From Actinomycetota bacterium (GTDB lineage Bacteria; Actinomycetota; Thermoleophilia; Gaiellales; Gaiellaceae): a stretch of DNA of 64,000 nucleotides. Of the stretch, positions 28,247 to 36,917 are shown piece by piece. Location: positions 1 through 64,000 of the forward strand of contig VAWH01000019.1 in the NCBI GenBank assembly GCA_005888315.1. The letters are read 5' to 3'. Made by a program: the position numbers and the translations under genes. Each line of letters begins with the position of its first letter. The stretch's first letter is position 1. A model generated the notes under the pieces. That model was not told the origin of the DNA. It made no database searches and worked only from the letters and a program-made list of their open reading frames with translations.

Positions 28247-28908
28247 GAGCGTGTTGCCTCTGCCAGGACGTCGTAGAGCGGCTCCAGCTCGGGCCGGGTG
28301 GCGCGGATCGCCTCTCGGTGCGCCTCGACGGTTTCCCAGTCGCCGCGCTCGATCGGGCCCGTCAGCTCGAAGCCGTTCTCGATCGTCCGCTGCATCAACG
28401 GCACGAGCGCCTCCGGCGGCGCCCCCGCGGCGCGGAAGAGCTCTGCCGCAACGCGGTGCAGCGTGACGAGGTAGTTGGAGGCGATCGCGGCGCCGGCGTG
28501 GTAGAGGGGCCGCGCCTCGTCGGCGAGCTCGAACGGCGTTAGGCCGAGCAGCCGCGCCAGCTCGAAACCGCGCTCCCGGGCCTCGGCCGTCCCGGCGGTG
28601 ACCGCCGCGAAGGCGCCGTCGAGCTGCTCGGGGCCTCGCGCGCGCGTGAACGTCTGGAGGGGGTGAAGGCCGAAGCGACGCGGGTGCGGGTCGAGTGCGG
28701 AGAGCGGTGTGCCGCCGCTGACGTGCGCGATCCAGCCATGTCCCGGGACCAGGTCCCGGGCCACGTCGCGAATCGCCGCGTCCGGAACGCACAACAAGGT
28801 CAAGTCTGCGCCGTCCTCGCGCAGCTCGACGCCGCGCTCCTGGAGGCGTGCGGCGACCGCCGAGCCGACCCGGCCGCGACCGATCACGTTGACGCTTTCG
28901 AACACCAT
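28243..28908 (-). CDS. panG: DUF2520 Rossmann oxidoreductase, PanG-type ketopantoate reductase
   Basis: This 221-residue protein has an N-terminal NADP-binding Rossmann motif (VIGRGRVGSAVA) and a helical DUF2520 domain with HVSGGTPLSAL and HPLQTF (about 85-105). The DUF2520/COG5495 family includes PanG, a ketopantoate reductase found in Francisella that replaces PanE. It is the first gene of an operon with panC and panB, exactly where a ketopantoate reductase is needed, and no PanE was seen. The assignment rests on family and context. The ATG at 28908 has GGAG five bases upstream. Confidence 0.65.
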   Translation of the reverse strand: MVFESVNVIGRGRVGSAVAARLQERGVELREDGADLTLLCVPDAAIRDVARDLVPGHGWIAHVSGGTPLSALDPHPRRFGLHPLQTFTRARGPEQLDGAFAAVTAGTAEARERGFELARLLGLTPFELADEARPLYHAGAAIASNYLVTLHRVAAELFRAAGAPPEALVPLMQRTIENGFELTGPIERGDWETVEAHREAIRATRPELEPLYDVLAEATRS

Positions 28909-28980
28909 TTCGCTCCAGTTCCGTAGCGGATACCGGGCAGCCGAAGCGTACCTGGGTACCGGTATCGTGGGCGGGCTTCG

Positions 28981-30828
28981 ATGCGGTTGCGGGGTCTCAT
29001 CGTCCTTACCGCGCTCTGCGCAGCGCTTGGCGCTCCGCAAGGCGCTCCGGCCGCGCACGCACTGTTCGTGCCGTGCGGGCCGAACGGGCTCGAGTGCACG
29101 ACACTGGACGTTCCGCTCGACCGGAGCAGCGCGACTGCCGGCACCGTTTCCCTCCACGTCGAGGAGCTGCCCGCCCCGGGCACGCGTCGCGGCGTCCTCT
29201 TCCTCGTCGCGGGCGGGCCCGGACAGGCGTCGTCTGGCACGTTCCAACTCGGTACGAACGCGATCGACTACCGCAGCCGGTTTCCGGGCTACACGCTGGT
29301 CGCCTTCGACAACCGCGGGACGGGGCGGTCAGGCGTCCTCCGCTGTCCGGAGCTCCAGGCGGTTCCGTTCGCCTCGCCCGCGACGGCGCGGCCGCTCGTC
29401 GCGAAGTGCGCGACCGAGATCGGCCCCAGCCGCGCCTTTTACTCCACCCGCGATCACGTCGACGACATCGACGCCGTGCGCCAGGCGCTCGGCGTCGACA
29501 GGATCGCGCTCTGGGGCACGTCGTACGGGACGCAGCTCTCCGTCGCGTACGCGCTCACCTACCCGAGTCACGTCGAGCGGTTGCTCCTCGACTCGGTCGC
29601 CGATGCGCAGGGCCGCGACCCGTTTGCGCTCGACGACCTCCGGCAGATGCCGAAGGGGCTCGCGTCCCTGTGCTCGGGACGGCTGTGCAGGGCAGCGACC
29701 TCGAACTTCGTCGGCGAGGTCGTGAAGCTGGCGAACCGAATGGCCAGGCGTCCACTCGCCGGCAAGGTGGCGAAGCCGGGCGGCGGGACGAGGACCGTGC
29801 GGGCATCCGGCATCGACTTCCTGAGCGGCGCCGTCCTCGACAGCGACCTGAATGCGGGCCTCGTCGCCGAGCTGCCGGCCGCCGTGCACGCGGCGCTGCG
29901 GGGCCGGCCGCGTGCGCTGCTACGGCTCGTCCAGCTCGACCGCGAGACGTCGATCACCCCGGCCGAGGACCTGAGCATGGGGCTGTACACCGCCACCGTG
30001 TGCGACGATGGGCCGTTCCCGTGGGATCCGGAGACGCCGGTCGCGCAACGCGCGGCCTTGCTCGCCGCGGCGCGAAACGCGCTCCCGCGCGGCTCGACCG
30101 GCCCGTTCGGCCGCTGGGCGACCGATCTGGGGCCGGCCGCGTTCTGCCTCCTCTGGCCGCCGCAGGCGCGCCGTCCGGGAATCGGATCGGGGCCGCTGCC
30201 TAACGTGCCGGTGCTCGTCTTCGCGGGTGAGCGCGACCTGCGCACGCCTGCCTCCAATGCCGCCGCGATCGCGGCGCGGTTCCCACAAGGACACCTCGTG
30301 ACGGTGCCGGGCGTGGGCCACAGCGTCCTCGGCGCCGACTTCACCCGCTGCGCCGACGACGCCGTCGGGACGTGGCTCTCGGGCGGCATCCCTCCGTCGC
30401 GCTGCCCGCGCTCGCCGATGCTCGTCAACCCGATCGGCCCCTTCCCGGCGTCCTTCCCGTCGTCAAATCGGCGCGGCGTGCGCGGCCGGACGCTGGCCGC
30501 CGTAGCGAAGACAGTGCGGGAGGCCGCGGCTTCGTGGGCGTTCGCGTTGACGGGATTTTCGACGCCGCATTCGATCGCCGGCCTCTACGGCGGCGCCATC
30601 CGCACGTCGGGAACGACCTTCGCCCTGAAGCGGTACAGCCTGGTTCCGGGGTTGCAGGTGAGCGGGAAACTCCGGCTCTACCGGCCGGACACGGGCTCGA
30701 CGCTTCCAGCCCGGTTCGTCGGCTCTCTGCGCGTTCTGGGGCCGAAGGCGGCGCACGGCAGCCTTTCTGTCAGGCCGGGGGCCCTTGTCGGCCGCCTCGG
30801 GGGGCGGCGGGTGCGCGGGTCGGCCTAG
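28981..30828 (+). CDS. Secreted alpha/beta hydrolase of the tripeptidyl-aminopeptidase type
   Basis: The 615-residue protein has a signal peptide (about 1-27) and an alpha/beta hydrolase core with the oxyanion segment VAGGPGQASS, the nucleophile GTSYGTQ (Ser about 182), an Asp in VFAGERDLRTP (about 416) and a His in GVGHSVLG (about 446). A lid lies between and a TAP-like C-terminal subdomain follows. About 150 extra residues after the core form a beta-rich region of unknown role. Related Streptomyces enzymes remove tripeptides outside the cell. The ATG at 28981 has no clear ribosome-binding site. Confidence 0.85.
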   Translation: MRLRGLIVLTALCAALGAPQGAPAAHALFVPCGPNGLECTTLDVPLDRSSATAGTVSLHVEELPAPGTRRGVLFLVAGGPGQASSGTFQLGTNAIDYRSRFPGYTLVAFDNRGTGRSGVLRCPELQAVPFASPATARPLVAKCATEIGPSRAFYSTRDHVDDIDAVRQALGVDRIALWGTSYGTQLSVAYALTYPSHVERLLLDSVADAQGRDPFALDDLRQMPKGLASLCSGRLCRAATSNFVGEVVKLANRMARRPLAGKVAKPGGGTRTVRASGIDFLSGAVLDSDLNAGLVAELPAAVHAALRGRPRALLRLVQLDRETSITPAEDLSMGLYTATVCDDGPFPWDPETPVAQRAALLAAARNALPRGSTGPFGRWATDLGPAAFCLLWPPQARRPGIGSGPLPNVPVLVFAGERDLRTPASNAAAIAARFPQGHLVTVPGVGHSVLGADFTRCADDAVGTWLSGGIPPSRCPRSPMLVNPIGPFPASFPSSNRRGVRGRTLAAVAKTVREAAASWAFALTGFSTPHSIAGLYGGAIRTSGTTFALKRYSLVPGLQVSGKLRLYRPDTGSTLPARFVGSLRVLGPKAAHGSLSVRPGALVGRLGGRRVRGSA

Positions 30829-30859
30829 AGGTCATTTGCGACCCGTCCGAGCCGCCGCT

Positions 30860-30865
30860 TAAACT
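30860..30865 (+). promoter_or_regulatory. -10 box of FmdB-like gene
   Basis: TAAACT ends nine bases before the ATG at 30875, the same hexamer and spacing as at uvrA. Confidence 0.45.
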
Positions 30866-30874
30866 CTCGCCGCG

Positions 30875-31081
30875 ATGCCGATCTACGAGTACGTGTGCAT
30901 GGAGTGCGAGTCGCATTTCGAGGAGCTCGTCCGGAACGGTCACGATCCCGACTGCCCGGACTGCGGCGCCGAGAACGTGCGCAAGCAGTTCTCCGTCTTC
31001 GCGGCTCACGGCACCGCCGAGCAACCGAGCTTCGGCGCTTCCGGTGGCGGTTGTTGCGGCGGTTCGTGTGGCTGCCACTGA
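30875..31081 (+). CDS. FmdB-type zinc-ribbon protein
   Basis: The 68-residue protein starts MPIYEYVCMECESHFEELV and has two CxxC knuckles (CMEC, CPDC) that should bind one zinc, as in the FmdB regulatory family (PF09723). Its C-terminal tail is Gly/Ser/Cys-rich (GGGCCGGSCGCH). The role of the family is poorly known; FmdB was proposed as a transcription regulator. It overlaps the uracil-DNA glycosylase gene by 14 bases. Confidence 0.85.
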   Translation: MPIYEYVCMECESHFEELVRNGHDPDCPDCGAENVRKQFSVFAAHGTAEQPSFGASGGGCCGGSCGCH

Positions 31082-31703
31082 GCTAGCCGCCTTCGGGGCC
31101 GAGGTCGCCGGCTGCACCAAGTGCCGGCTCGCGGAAGGGCGGACCCAGGTCGTCTTCGGCGTCGGCGATCCAACCGCCAACCTGATGTTCGTCGGCGAGG
31201 CGCCCGGGTTCCACGAGGACCAGCAGGGCAAGCCCTTCGTCGGCCAGGCGGGCAAGCTGCTCGACAAGCTCCTCGCCGGGATCGGGCTCGAGCGCGACCA
31301 GGTCTATGTCGCGAACGTGCTCAAATGCCGGCCACCCGGCAACCGCGATCCGCAACCGGACGAGATCGAGGCCTGCGAGGGCCACCTCTTCCGCCAGATC
31401 TCGTTGATCGAGCCGAAGGTGGTGGCGACACTCGGCAATTTCGCGACGAAGCTCCTTTCCGGCAAGCCGACCGGGATCACGCGGGTCCACGGCGCCGAGC
31501 AGGAGGCGACCCTCGGCGGTCGCCGAGTGCTCCTCTACCCGCTCTACCACCCTGCGGCGGCGCTCTACACGCCGGCGATGCTGAGGGTGCTGGAGGAGGA
31601 TTTCCGGCGCTTGCCTGATCTACTCGGCGGCGCGATCGAGGAGCCGGAGCCGATGCTTGCCACGCTGGCTCCCGAGCCGGCGGTTCAGCTCGGCTTGTTC
31701 TGA
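31068..31703 (+). CDS. Uracil-DNA glycosylase, family 4
   Basis: The 211-residue enzyme removes uracil from DNA. The motif FVGEAPGFHEDQQGKPFVGQAG and a C-terminal HPAAAL are the family-4 catalytic motifs, and four cysteines (CTKC near residue 15, CRPPGNR and CEGH) can hold the 4Fe-4S cluster. The C-terminus EPAVQLGLF ends with a consensus beta-clamp-binding pentapeptide (QLGLF). The GTG at 31068 lies inside the FmdB gene and gives the best N-terminus; a further upstream frame is a shadow. Confidence 0.88.
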   Translation: MAATELAAFGAEVAGCTKCRLAEGRTQVVFGVGDPTANLMFVGEAPGFHEDQQGKPFVGQAGKLLDKLLAGIGLERDQVYVANVLKCRPPGNRDPQPDEIEACEGHLFRQISLIEPKVVATLGNFATKLLSGKPTGITRVHGAEQEATLGGRRVLLYPLYHPAAALYTPAMLRVLEEDFRRLPDLLGGAIEEPEPMLATLAPEPAVQLGLF

Positions 31704-31749
31704 TCTCCCGAGCGACGCGACGGGCGTTACCAGACGCGGACGCGATCGG

Positions 31750-31768
31750 AAAATGCGGCAGCATTTTT
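31750..31768 (+). terminator. AT-rich hairpin between udg and tsaE
   Basis: AAAATGC-GGCA-GCATTTT followed by T is a perfect 7-bp stem with a four-base loop and a short T run. It could stop transcription of the glycosylase or act in the tsaE leader. The stem is AT-rich and unusual in this window. Confidence 0.4.
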
Positions 31769-31773
31769 CGCGA

Positions 31774-32223
31774 ATGACCGCTTCGGCGGCGGAGACAGAG
31801 GCGGTCGCCGCGCGGCTCGCCCGCGTGCTGCGGATTGGCGACGTGGTCACCGTCTCGGGCGAGCTCGGCTCCGGCAAGACGACCTTCGTCCGCGGCGCCT
31901 GCCGGGCGCTGGGAATCGAGGCTCCCGTCACCAGCCCGACCTTTACCGTTGGTCACCGCTACGCGGGAAACCCCGACGCCTCGCACCTCGATCTCTTTCG
32001 TTTCCAGGGCTTTTCGCCGGCCGAGTGGGGGGATCTGGAGCCGTACTTCGAGGATGCGATCTGCTTCGTCGAATGGCCCGAGGCCGCCGCCGACGCACTC
32101 CCCCCCGTCCGCGTCGCTGTACGTTTGTCGCACGTGGACCGAGAACACAGGACGATCGAGCTCGAGAGCGACGACCGGGAGCTGTTAGCGGATGTCTCCG
32201 GCGATGCTGACGCTCGCCTTTGA
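31774..32223 (+). CDS. tsaE: tRNA t6A modification ATPase TsaE
   Basis: TsaE (149 residues) is the ATPase of the TsaB-TsaD-TsaE complex that puts threonylcarbamoyl on adenosine 37 of ANN-decoding tRNAs. The P-loop GELGSGKTTFVRG (about 28) and SPTFTVGHRY, HLDLFRF and FVEWPEAA are all present. The ATG at 31774 is chosen; ATG 31753, which lies inside a hairpin, would add seven residues. Its 3' end overlaps tsaB by 32 bases. Confidence 0.93.
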   Translation: MTASAAETEAVAARLARVLRIGDVVTVSGELGSGKTTFVRGACRALGIEAPVTSPTFTVGHRYAGNPDASHLDLFRFQGFSPAEWGDLEPYFEDAICFVEWPEAAADALPPVRVAVRLSHVDREHRTIELESDDRELLADVSGDADARL

Positions 32224-32797
32224 CACGGCCACGAGCGTCGCGACCAGCGCGCTCGTCCGCGATGGGGAGGTGCTGGCAGAGCGCGCATCGCGGGCGGTGC
32301 GTGTGCTGGCCGACGCCGACGAGCTGCTGGAGGAGGCGGGCGCCGACCCGCGCGAGCTGAGCCGCCTCGTCGTCGGCACCGGGCCGGGGAGCTTCACCGG
32401 TGTACGGATGGGCCTTGCGGCCGCGCGCGCGCTCGCGTTCGCGCTCGAGCTGCGGCTCGCGGGAGTCTCGACGCTCGAGGCGCTGGCCGCAGGCTCGCCG
32501 GGGGCTCTCCCCGTCGTCGACGCCGGCCGCCGCGAGGTGTTCGCGGTGGTTGACGGGGCTCCGGCCGCGGTCGCGCCGGACGAGCTGCGCCTCGAGCCTG
32601 GGACGACGTGCGTCGGCGACGGCGCCATCCGCTATCGCGAGGTGCTCGAAGCGCTCGGCGCGGAGATCCCCCCGCGGGAGAGCGAGCTGCACGTGCCGCG
32701 CGCCCGGTTCCACGCCGAGCTCGCGCGCGAGTTCGGCGACCCGGAAGCGGTCGAGCCGCTCTACCTCAGGGTTCCCGATGCGGAGCAAGCGCGATGA
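32192..32797 (+). CDS. tsaB: tRNA t6A protein TsaB
   Basis: TsaB (201 residues) is the scaffold partner of TsaD. The N-terminal ASKHA-type segment (LTLAFDTATSVATSALV) and VVGTGPGSFTGVRMGLAAARALA are typical. It is shorter than usual because the segment before the GPGSFTG motif is reduced, and the C-terminal half is thin. Two start codons (32192 and 32204) are possible. rimI overlaps it as ATGA. Confidence 0.9.
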   Translation: MSPAMLTLAFDTATSVATSALVRDGEVLAERASRAVRVLADADELLEEAGADPRELSRLVVGTGPGSFTGVRMGLAAARALAFALELRLAGVSTLEALAAGSPGALPVVDAGRREVFAVVDGAPAAVAPDELRLEPGTTCVGDGAIRYREVLEALGAEIPPRESELHVPRARFHAELAREFGDPEAVEPLYLRVPDAEQAR

Positions 32798-33273
32798 AGG
32801 AGATGACGCGGGTCGAGCTGCGTCGGCTCGAGATGCGCGACCTGAATGCGATCGAGCGGATCGAACGCGCCTCCTACCCGACACCGTGGTCGCGCTCGAT
32901 GTTCGCCAGCGAGCTCGCAAAGCCATCTTCGATCTGCCTCGGCGCGTTCGATCTCGAGAGCGGCGAGCTCGTCGGCTACCTCGTCATCTCCCGCTATGTC
33001 GACGCCTGGCACGTGATGAACGTCGCGGTCACGGCCGAGCACCGCCGCCGCGGGATCGCGACGACGTTGCTGGAGCGCCTGTTCGAGCTGACGGCGGGAC
33101 GGGGCCGCCGCGGCTACACGTTGGAGGTCCGCGTCTCGAACACCGGTGCCGTCGCCCTCTACGAGCGGCTCGGTTTCAAGCCCCGCGGCGTCAGGCGCGG
33201 CTACTACACCGACAACCGCGAGGACGCGCTGATCATGTGGAAGGATCCGATCAGCGAGCCGGACGAGAGCTGA
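32794..33273 (+). CDS. rimI: Ribosomal-protein-alanine N-acetyltransferase RimI
   Basis: The 159-residue GNAT enzyme acetylates the N-terminus of ribosomal protein S18. It has MNVAVTAEHRRRGIATTLL for acetyl-CoA binding and EVRVSNTGAVALYERLGF for the family-specific ending. The ATG at 32794 is in the ATGA overlap with tsaB. Its place between tsaB and tsaD is the usual gene order in actinobacteria. Confidence 0.92.
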   Translation: MKEMTRVELRRLEMRDLNAIERIERASYPTPWSRSMFASELAKPSSICLGAFDLESGELVGYLVISRYVDAWHVMNVAVTAEHRRRGIATTLLERLFELTAGRGRRGYTLEVRVSNTGAVALYERLGFKPRGVRRGYYTDNREDALIMWKDPISEPDES

Positions 33274-33293
33274 ACGCCAGTCCCAATCCCGCC

Positions 33294-34277
33294 GTGCCAG
33301 TCCCTACAGGCGGTCGGATCCTCGGTCTCGAAACGTCCTGTGACGAGACCGCGGCCGCGGTCATCACCGGCGACGGACGGATCCTCGCCAACGTCGTCTC
33401 CTCCCAGGCCGAGCTGCACGCTCGCTTCGGGGGTGTAGTGCCGGAGGTGGCCTCGCGGCGACACCTCGAGCTCGTTATCCCTGTGACGCGCGAGGCTCTC
33501 GGTGAGGCCGGGATCGAGCTTGCGGAGGTCGACGCCGTCGCGGTCACGCAGGGGCCGGGTCTCGTCGGTGCGCTGCTCGTCGGCCTCGCGGCCGCGAAGG
33601 CGCTTGCTTGGGCGAACCACCTGCCGCTGGTGCCGGTCGATCACCTGCATGGCCACGTCGCGTCGCTCTACCTCCAACCCGAACGGGTCGAGCCGCCGTT
33701 CCTCTGCCTGCTCGCGAGCGGCGGCCACACCTTGCTGATCGACGTTGCCGAGCCGGGCGGCTTCCGGGTGCTCGGCACGACGCTCGACGACGCCGCCGGC
33801 GAGGCCTTTGACAAGGGCGCGCGACTTCTTGGCCTCGGCTACCCGGGCGGCGCGGCGATCGACCGGCTCGCTCGCGAGGGCGACCCCGCCGCCTTCGATT
33901 TCCCGGTCGCGCGCGTGCCCGGGCTCGATTTCTCGTTCTCGGGCCTGAAGACGGCGCTGCTCTACGCCGTCCGCGACCTCCCGGAGGACGAGCTCGAGCG
34001 TCGCCGGGCCGACCTGGCCGCGAGCTACCAGCGCGCCATCGTCCGCGCGCTCGTGCGTCGCACGCACGAGGCGGCCGAGCAAACCGGGGCGACGAAGCTC
34101 GCGGTCGTCGGCGGCGTGGCGGCGAACTCGGAGCTGCGCGCCGCCCTGCCCGACGCGGCCTTCGCGCCGCTACCGCTCTGCACCGACAATGCGGCGATGA
34201 TCGCCTCGGCCGCGCGTTACACGGACGCGGTCCCGCTCCCCGGTTATCTTGCTCTCGATGCGTACGCCTCTGGCTAG
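33294..34277 (+). CDS. tsaD: tRNA threonylcarbamoyltransferase TsaD
   Basis: TsaD (327 residues) transfers threonylcarbamoyl from the adenylate to A37 of tRNA. It has the start motif ILGLETSCDETAAAV, the metal-binding HLHGH (about 117), the ASGGHTLL nucleotide loop and VVGGVAANSELR near the C-terminus. The GTG at 33294 gives a full-length enzyme; a CTG at 33270 overlapping the rimI stop is less likely. The last 20 bases overlap the subtilase gene. Confidence 0.95.
   Translation: MPVPTGGRILGLETSCDETAAAVITGDGRILANVVSSQAELHARFGGVVPEVASRRHLELVIPVTREALGEAGIELAEVDAVAVTQGPGLVGALLVGLAAAKALAWANHLPLVPVDHLHGHVASLYLQPERVEPPFLCLLASGGHTLLIDVAEPGGFRVLGTTLDDAAGEAFDKGARLLGLGYPGGAAIDRLAREGDPAAFDFPVARVPGLDFSFSGLKTALLYAVRDLPEDELERRRADLAASYQRAIVRALVRRTHEAAEQTGATKLAVVGGVAANSELRAALPDAAFAPLPLCTDNAAMIASAARYTDAVPLPGYLALDAYASG
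34245..34250 (+). promoter_or_regulatory. -10 box of the subtilase gene inside tsaD
   Basis: TATCTT lies in the last tsaD codons and ends seven bases before the ATG at 34258, so the subtilase can be transcribed separately from the t6A operon. Confidence 0.35.
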
Positions 34278-36852
34278 AGCCGCTCAGGCGCTTCCGCTCG
34301 GCATCGTTGCGCTAGGCGCGCTGGCGTTCGTCATCGGCGCGGGTGGGACGCGCGTGGCGCTGCCGACGCTCTCGTCGACCGCCGCGGCCTGGCGCGGGCT
34401 CGCCGGCAGCGCGCGGCCGAAGGTCGACGTCGGGCAGCGCGTGATCGTCGTGCTCAAGGCTCCCTCCCTGGCACAGCGCGTGGCGCGTGCCGGCGGGAGG
34501 GCGTCCGACTCGGAGGAGCGGCAATGGACCACCTCGGCCCTCGCCGCGCAGCAGCAGGTCCTGGCCACGCTGGCGCAACACGGGGTGCAGGTGCGGGTCG
34601 ACTACTACTTCTCGCGGGTCATCAACGGGTTCTCGGCCGCGCTCGACTCCGAGGCGGTCGCGCTGCTGGAACGGGAGCCCGAGGTGGCCGGCGTCTATCC
34701 GGCGCGCGTCGCCTACCCAGCGACGATCTCCTCGCAGCTCCTGGCCAAGGACGAGCTCGCGCGCGGCGCTGCGCATCGCCCGGAGATCGTGCTGCCGGGC
34801 TTCGACGGCCGCGGAGTCACGATCGCGCTCCTCGACACCGGCGTCGACCGGGCGCAGCCGTTCCTCCGAGGACGCGTCCAGGACGGAATCAACGTGCTCA
34901 GCGACGGCGACCTCCATGCGCTCGCCGCGACCAAGCCGGACGACGCGACGAGGCTCGAGCGACACGGGACCGAGATGGCAGGCCTGCTCGTCGGGGCCGG
35001 CGGGCCGGAAGGACTCGCCGGGATGGCGACGGGCGCCTCGGTGCTGCCGATCCGCGTCGCGGGCTGGCAGCAGGACGTCGCCGGCGGCTGGGCGGTCTAC
35101 GCGCGGACCGACCAGCTGATCGCCGGCCTCGAGCGGGCGGTCGATCCGAACGAAGACGGTGACGCGCACGACGCGGCCCGGATCGCCCTCGTCCCCCTGG
35201 CCGCGCCGTACGCAGCGTTCGCCGACGCGCCGGACGCGCGAGCCGTCGAGGGCGCGCTTGATCTGGACACGCTGGTCGTCGGCGCGGCCGGGAACGACGG
35301 CCCGGCCGGTCCGGCATTCGGAAGCCTGTCGAGCCCGGGTGGATCCCCGGCGGCGCTGAGCGTCGGGGCGGCCGACCTGCGCTCGCAGGCGGAGGAGGTG
35401 AGGGTCGTCGTCCGCGTCGGCCTCGACGTGCTCGTCGACCGCTTGCTGCCGCTCGCCGGGGCCGTACTCCCGACGCGGGCCCGGGAGCTCGCGCTCGCGG
35501 AGCCGCAGGCGCGCGGCTACCACGGCAGCCCGGGCGGCTTCCGGGCCGCGCCGTCACTGGATTCGTTCTTCGACCGGCACGGCCTCAGCGTCGTCGCGGG
35601 CCGCGCCGCGCTCGTACGGGCGGGCGACGATCCGGTAACCGCGGTCGAGAACGCGGCCCGCGCGGGCGCCGCGGCAGTCGTCCTCTACGGAACGTCGATT
35701 CCCGCAGGCGGCCTGGGACTCGACGAGAGCGTGCCCGTGCCGGTGGTCGCGGTCCCGGAGGACGTCGCCCGCACCGCGCGCGACGCGCTCGCCGGCGGCC
35801 GTCACCCGGCCCTCTCGCTCGGTGCCTCGCGTGTGACTCGGAACGGCACCGCCGGCGCGGTCGCCCCGTTCTCCTCGCGCGGTCTCTCCTTCGACTGGCG
35901 CGTCCGGCCCGATCTGGTCGGCCCCGGGGTGGCGCTGATGACGTCCGAGCCCTCGGCGGCGGAGGATGGGACGCCGGCTTTCGGAACCGTCAACGGCTCG
36001 AGCGCCGCCGCCGCGACGGTTGCAGGTGCCGCGGCATTGCTCGCTCAGGCTCGGCCCGACCTGGACGCGCGGGCGCTTCGCAGCATCCTCGCCGGCCACG
36101 CCCGCCCCTTCGAGGACGCGTCTGTGACGGCCCAGGGCACCGGCCTGGTCGACGTGGGCGCTGCGGCGGCCGCCGAGTTCGGGACGGATCCGACCAGCCT
36201 GGCCTTCGGGCCGGCCGACCGCGCGAACTGGCACTCCGTCCAGGAGGTGAAGGTCCGGAGCTTGTCGACGCGGCTGCTCTACATGCGGGTGACGCTGCCG
36301 CAGACCGGCGGCGCCGGTCTGGCGTTGACCGCCTCGCCGGCCCGCTTCCGACTGCGTCCGGGTGGCGAGGTCACGATCCACGTCAAGGCAGCCTTCCAGG
36401 GGAGACCCGCAGACAGCCCGGCGGCCGAAGGAACGATGGAGATCGGCTCGCGCTCGACGCTGCCGTTACGAGTGCCGTGGGTGATCCCGTTCGGTCGCGA
36501 CCGAGCACCGCTTCTCTCGGCTGTTGGGCTCTCGAAGAAGAGCTTCAAGCCCTCGGACACGACTCCGGCCGTGCTTTCCTTCCGCGCCGGCGGTCTCGGG
36601 CCGGGAGAGGAGGGAGCCCAGGTGCAGCCGGTCGGCCGCCTGGACATGCTCCTGACGAGCGAATCCGGCAGCGACCTCGGACTCCTCGTCCGCATGCGTG
36701 ACCTGCTCCCCGGCAGCTACGCGTTCGGCTTGACGGGTCGCGACCCCAACGGAAACACGCTGCCCGCCGGCGACTACACCCTCACGCTGATCGCGTTTCC
36801 ACCCGACCACAGCCGCCCGACCTTCCGGCAGGTGACGTTCACGATCCAATAA
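34258..36852 (+). CDS. S8 family serine peptidase with PA insertion, secreted
   Basis: This 864-residue subtilase has an N-terminal hydrophobic signal (about 1-35) and a propeptide (about 55-160) that may fold like an I9 inhibitor. The triad is Asp in ALLDTGVD (about 194), His in ERHGTEMAG (about 236) and Ser in GTVNGSSAAAATVAG (about 580); the oxyanion Asn is in AAGNDGP. The segment around the Ser reads GSSAAAA in place of the usual GTSMAAP. A PA-like domain (about 450-535) splits the catalytic domain, and a C-terminal beta region follows (about 640-864). The ATG at 34258 is preferred to TTG 34249. Substrate unknown. Confidence 0.85.
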   Translation: MRTPLARAAQALPLGIVALGALAFVIGAGGTRVALPTLSSTAAAWRGLAGSARPKVDVGQRVIVVLKAPSLAQRVARAGGRASDSEERQWTTSALAAQQQVLATLAQHGVQVRVDYYFSRVINGFSAALDSEAVALLEREPEVAGVYPARVAYPATISSQLLAKDELARGAAHRPEIVLPGFDGRGVTIALLDTGVDRAQPFLRGRVQDGINVLSDGDLHALAATKPDDATRLERHGTEMAGLLVGAGGPEGLAGMATGASVLPIRVAGWQQDVAGGWAVYARTDQLIAGLERAVDPNEDGDAHDAARIALVPLAAPYAAFADAPDARAVEGALDLDTLVVGAAGNDGPAGPAFGSLSSPGGSPAALSVGAADLRSQAEEVRVVVRVGLDVLVDRLLPLAGAVLPTRARELALAEPQARGYHGSPGGFRAAPSLDSFFDRHGLSVVAGRAALVRAGDDPVTAVENAARAGAAAVVLYGTSIPAGGLGLDESVPVPVVAVPEDVARTARDALAGGRHPALSLGASRVTRNGTAGAVAPFSSRGLSFDWRVRPDLVGPGVALMTSEPSAAEDGTPAFGTVNGSSAAAATVAGAAALLAQARPDLDARALRSILAGHARPFEDASVTAQGTGLVDVGAAAAAEFGTDPTSLAFGPADRANWHSVQEVKVRSLSTRLLYMRVTLPQTGGAGLALTASPARFRLRPGGEVTIHVKAAFQGRPADSPAAEGTMEIGSRSTLPLRVPWVIPFGRDRAPLLSAVGLSKKSFKPSDTTPAVLSFRAGGLGPGEEGAQVQPVGRLDMLLTSESGSDLGLLVRMRDLLPGSYAFGLTGRDPNGNTLPAGDYTLTLIAFPPDHSRPTFRQVTFTIQ

Positions 36853-36857
36853 ATCCC

Positions 36858-36863
36858 TATACT
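36858..36863 (+). promoter_or_regulatory. -10 box of the glutamate dehydrogenase gene
   Basis: TATACT lies 54 bases before the preferred GTG and leaves a short leader with the ribosome-binding site AAGGAG (36908-36913). This is one of the few leadered genes in the window. Confidence 0.45.
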
Positions 36864-36917
36864 CGCCCCCGCGATTTGCAGCGACTTTTCCATTTGCCGA
36901 GCGCCGAAGGAGCGTCC

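Noticed and set aside
28899-28912. LexA-like CGAACACCATTTCG at the start of the panG-like gene
   Set aside because: One arm is broken (TTTCG) and it overlaps a start codon in coding sequence; chance is likely.
36876-36917. TTG-initiated N-terminal extension of glutamate dehydrogenase
   Set aside because: The GTG at 36918 has a proper AAGGAG site and the family begins there.
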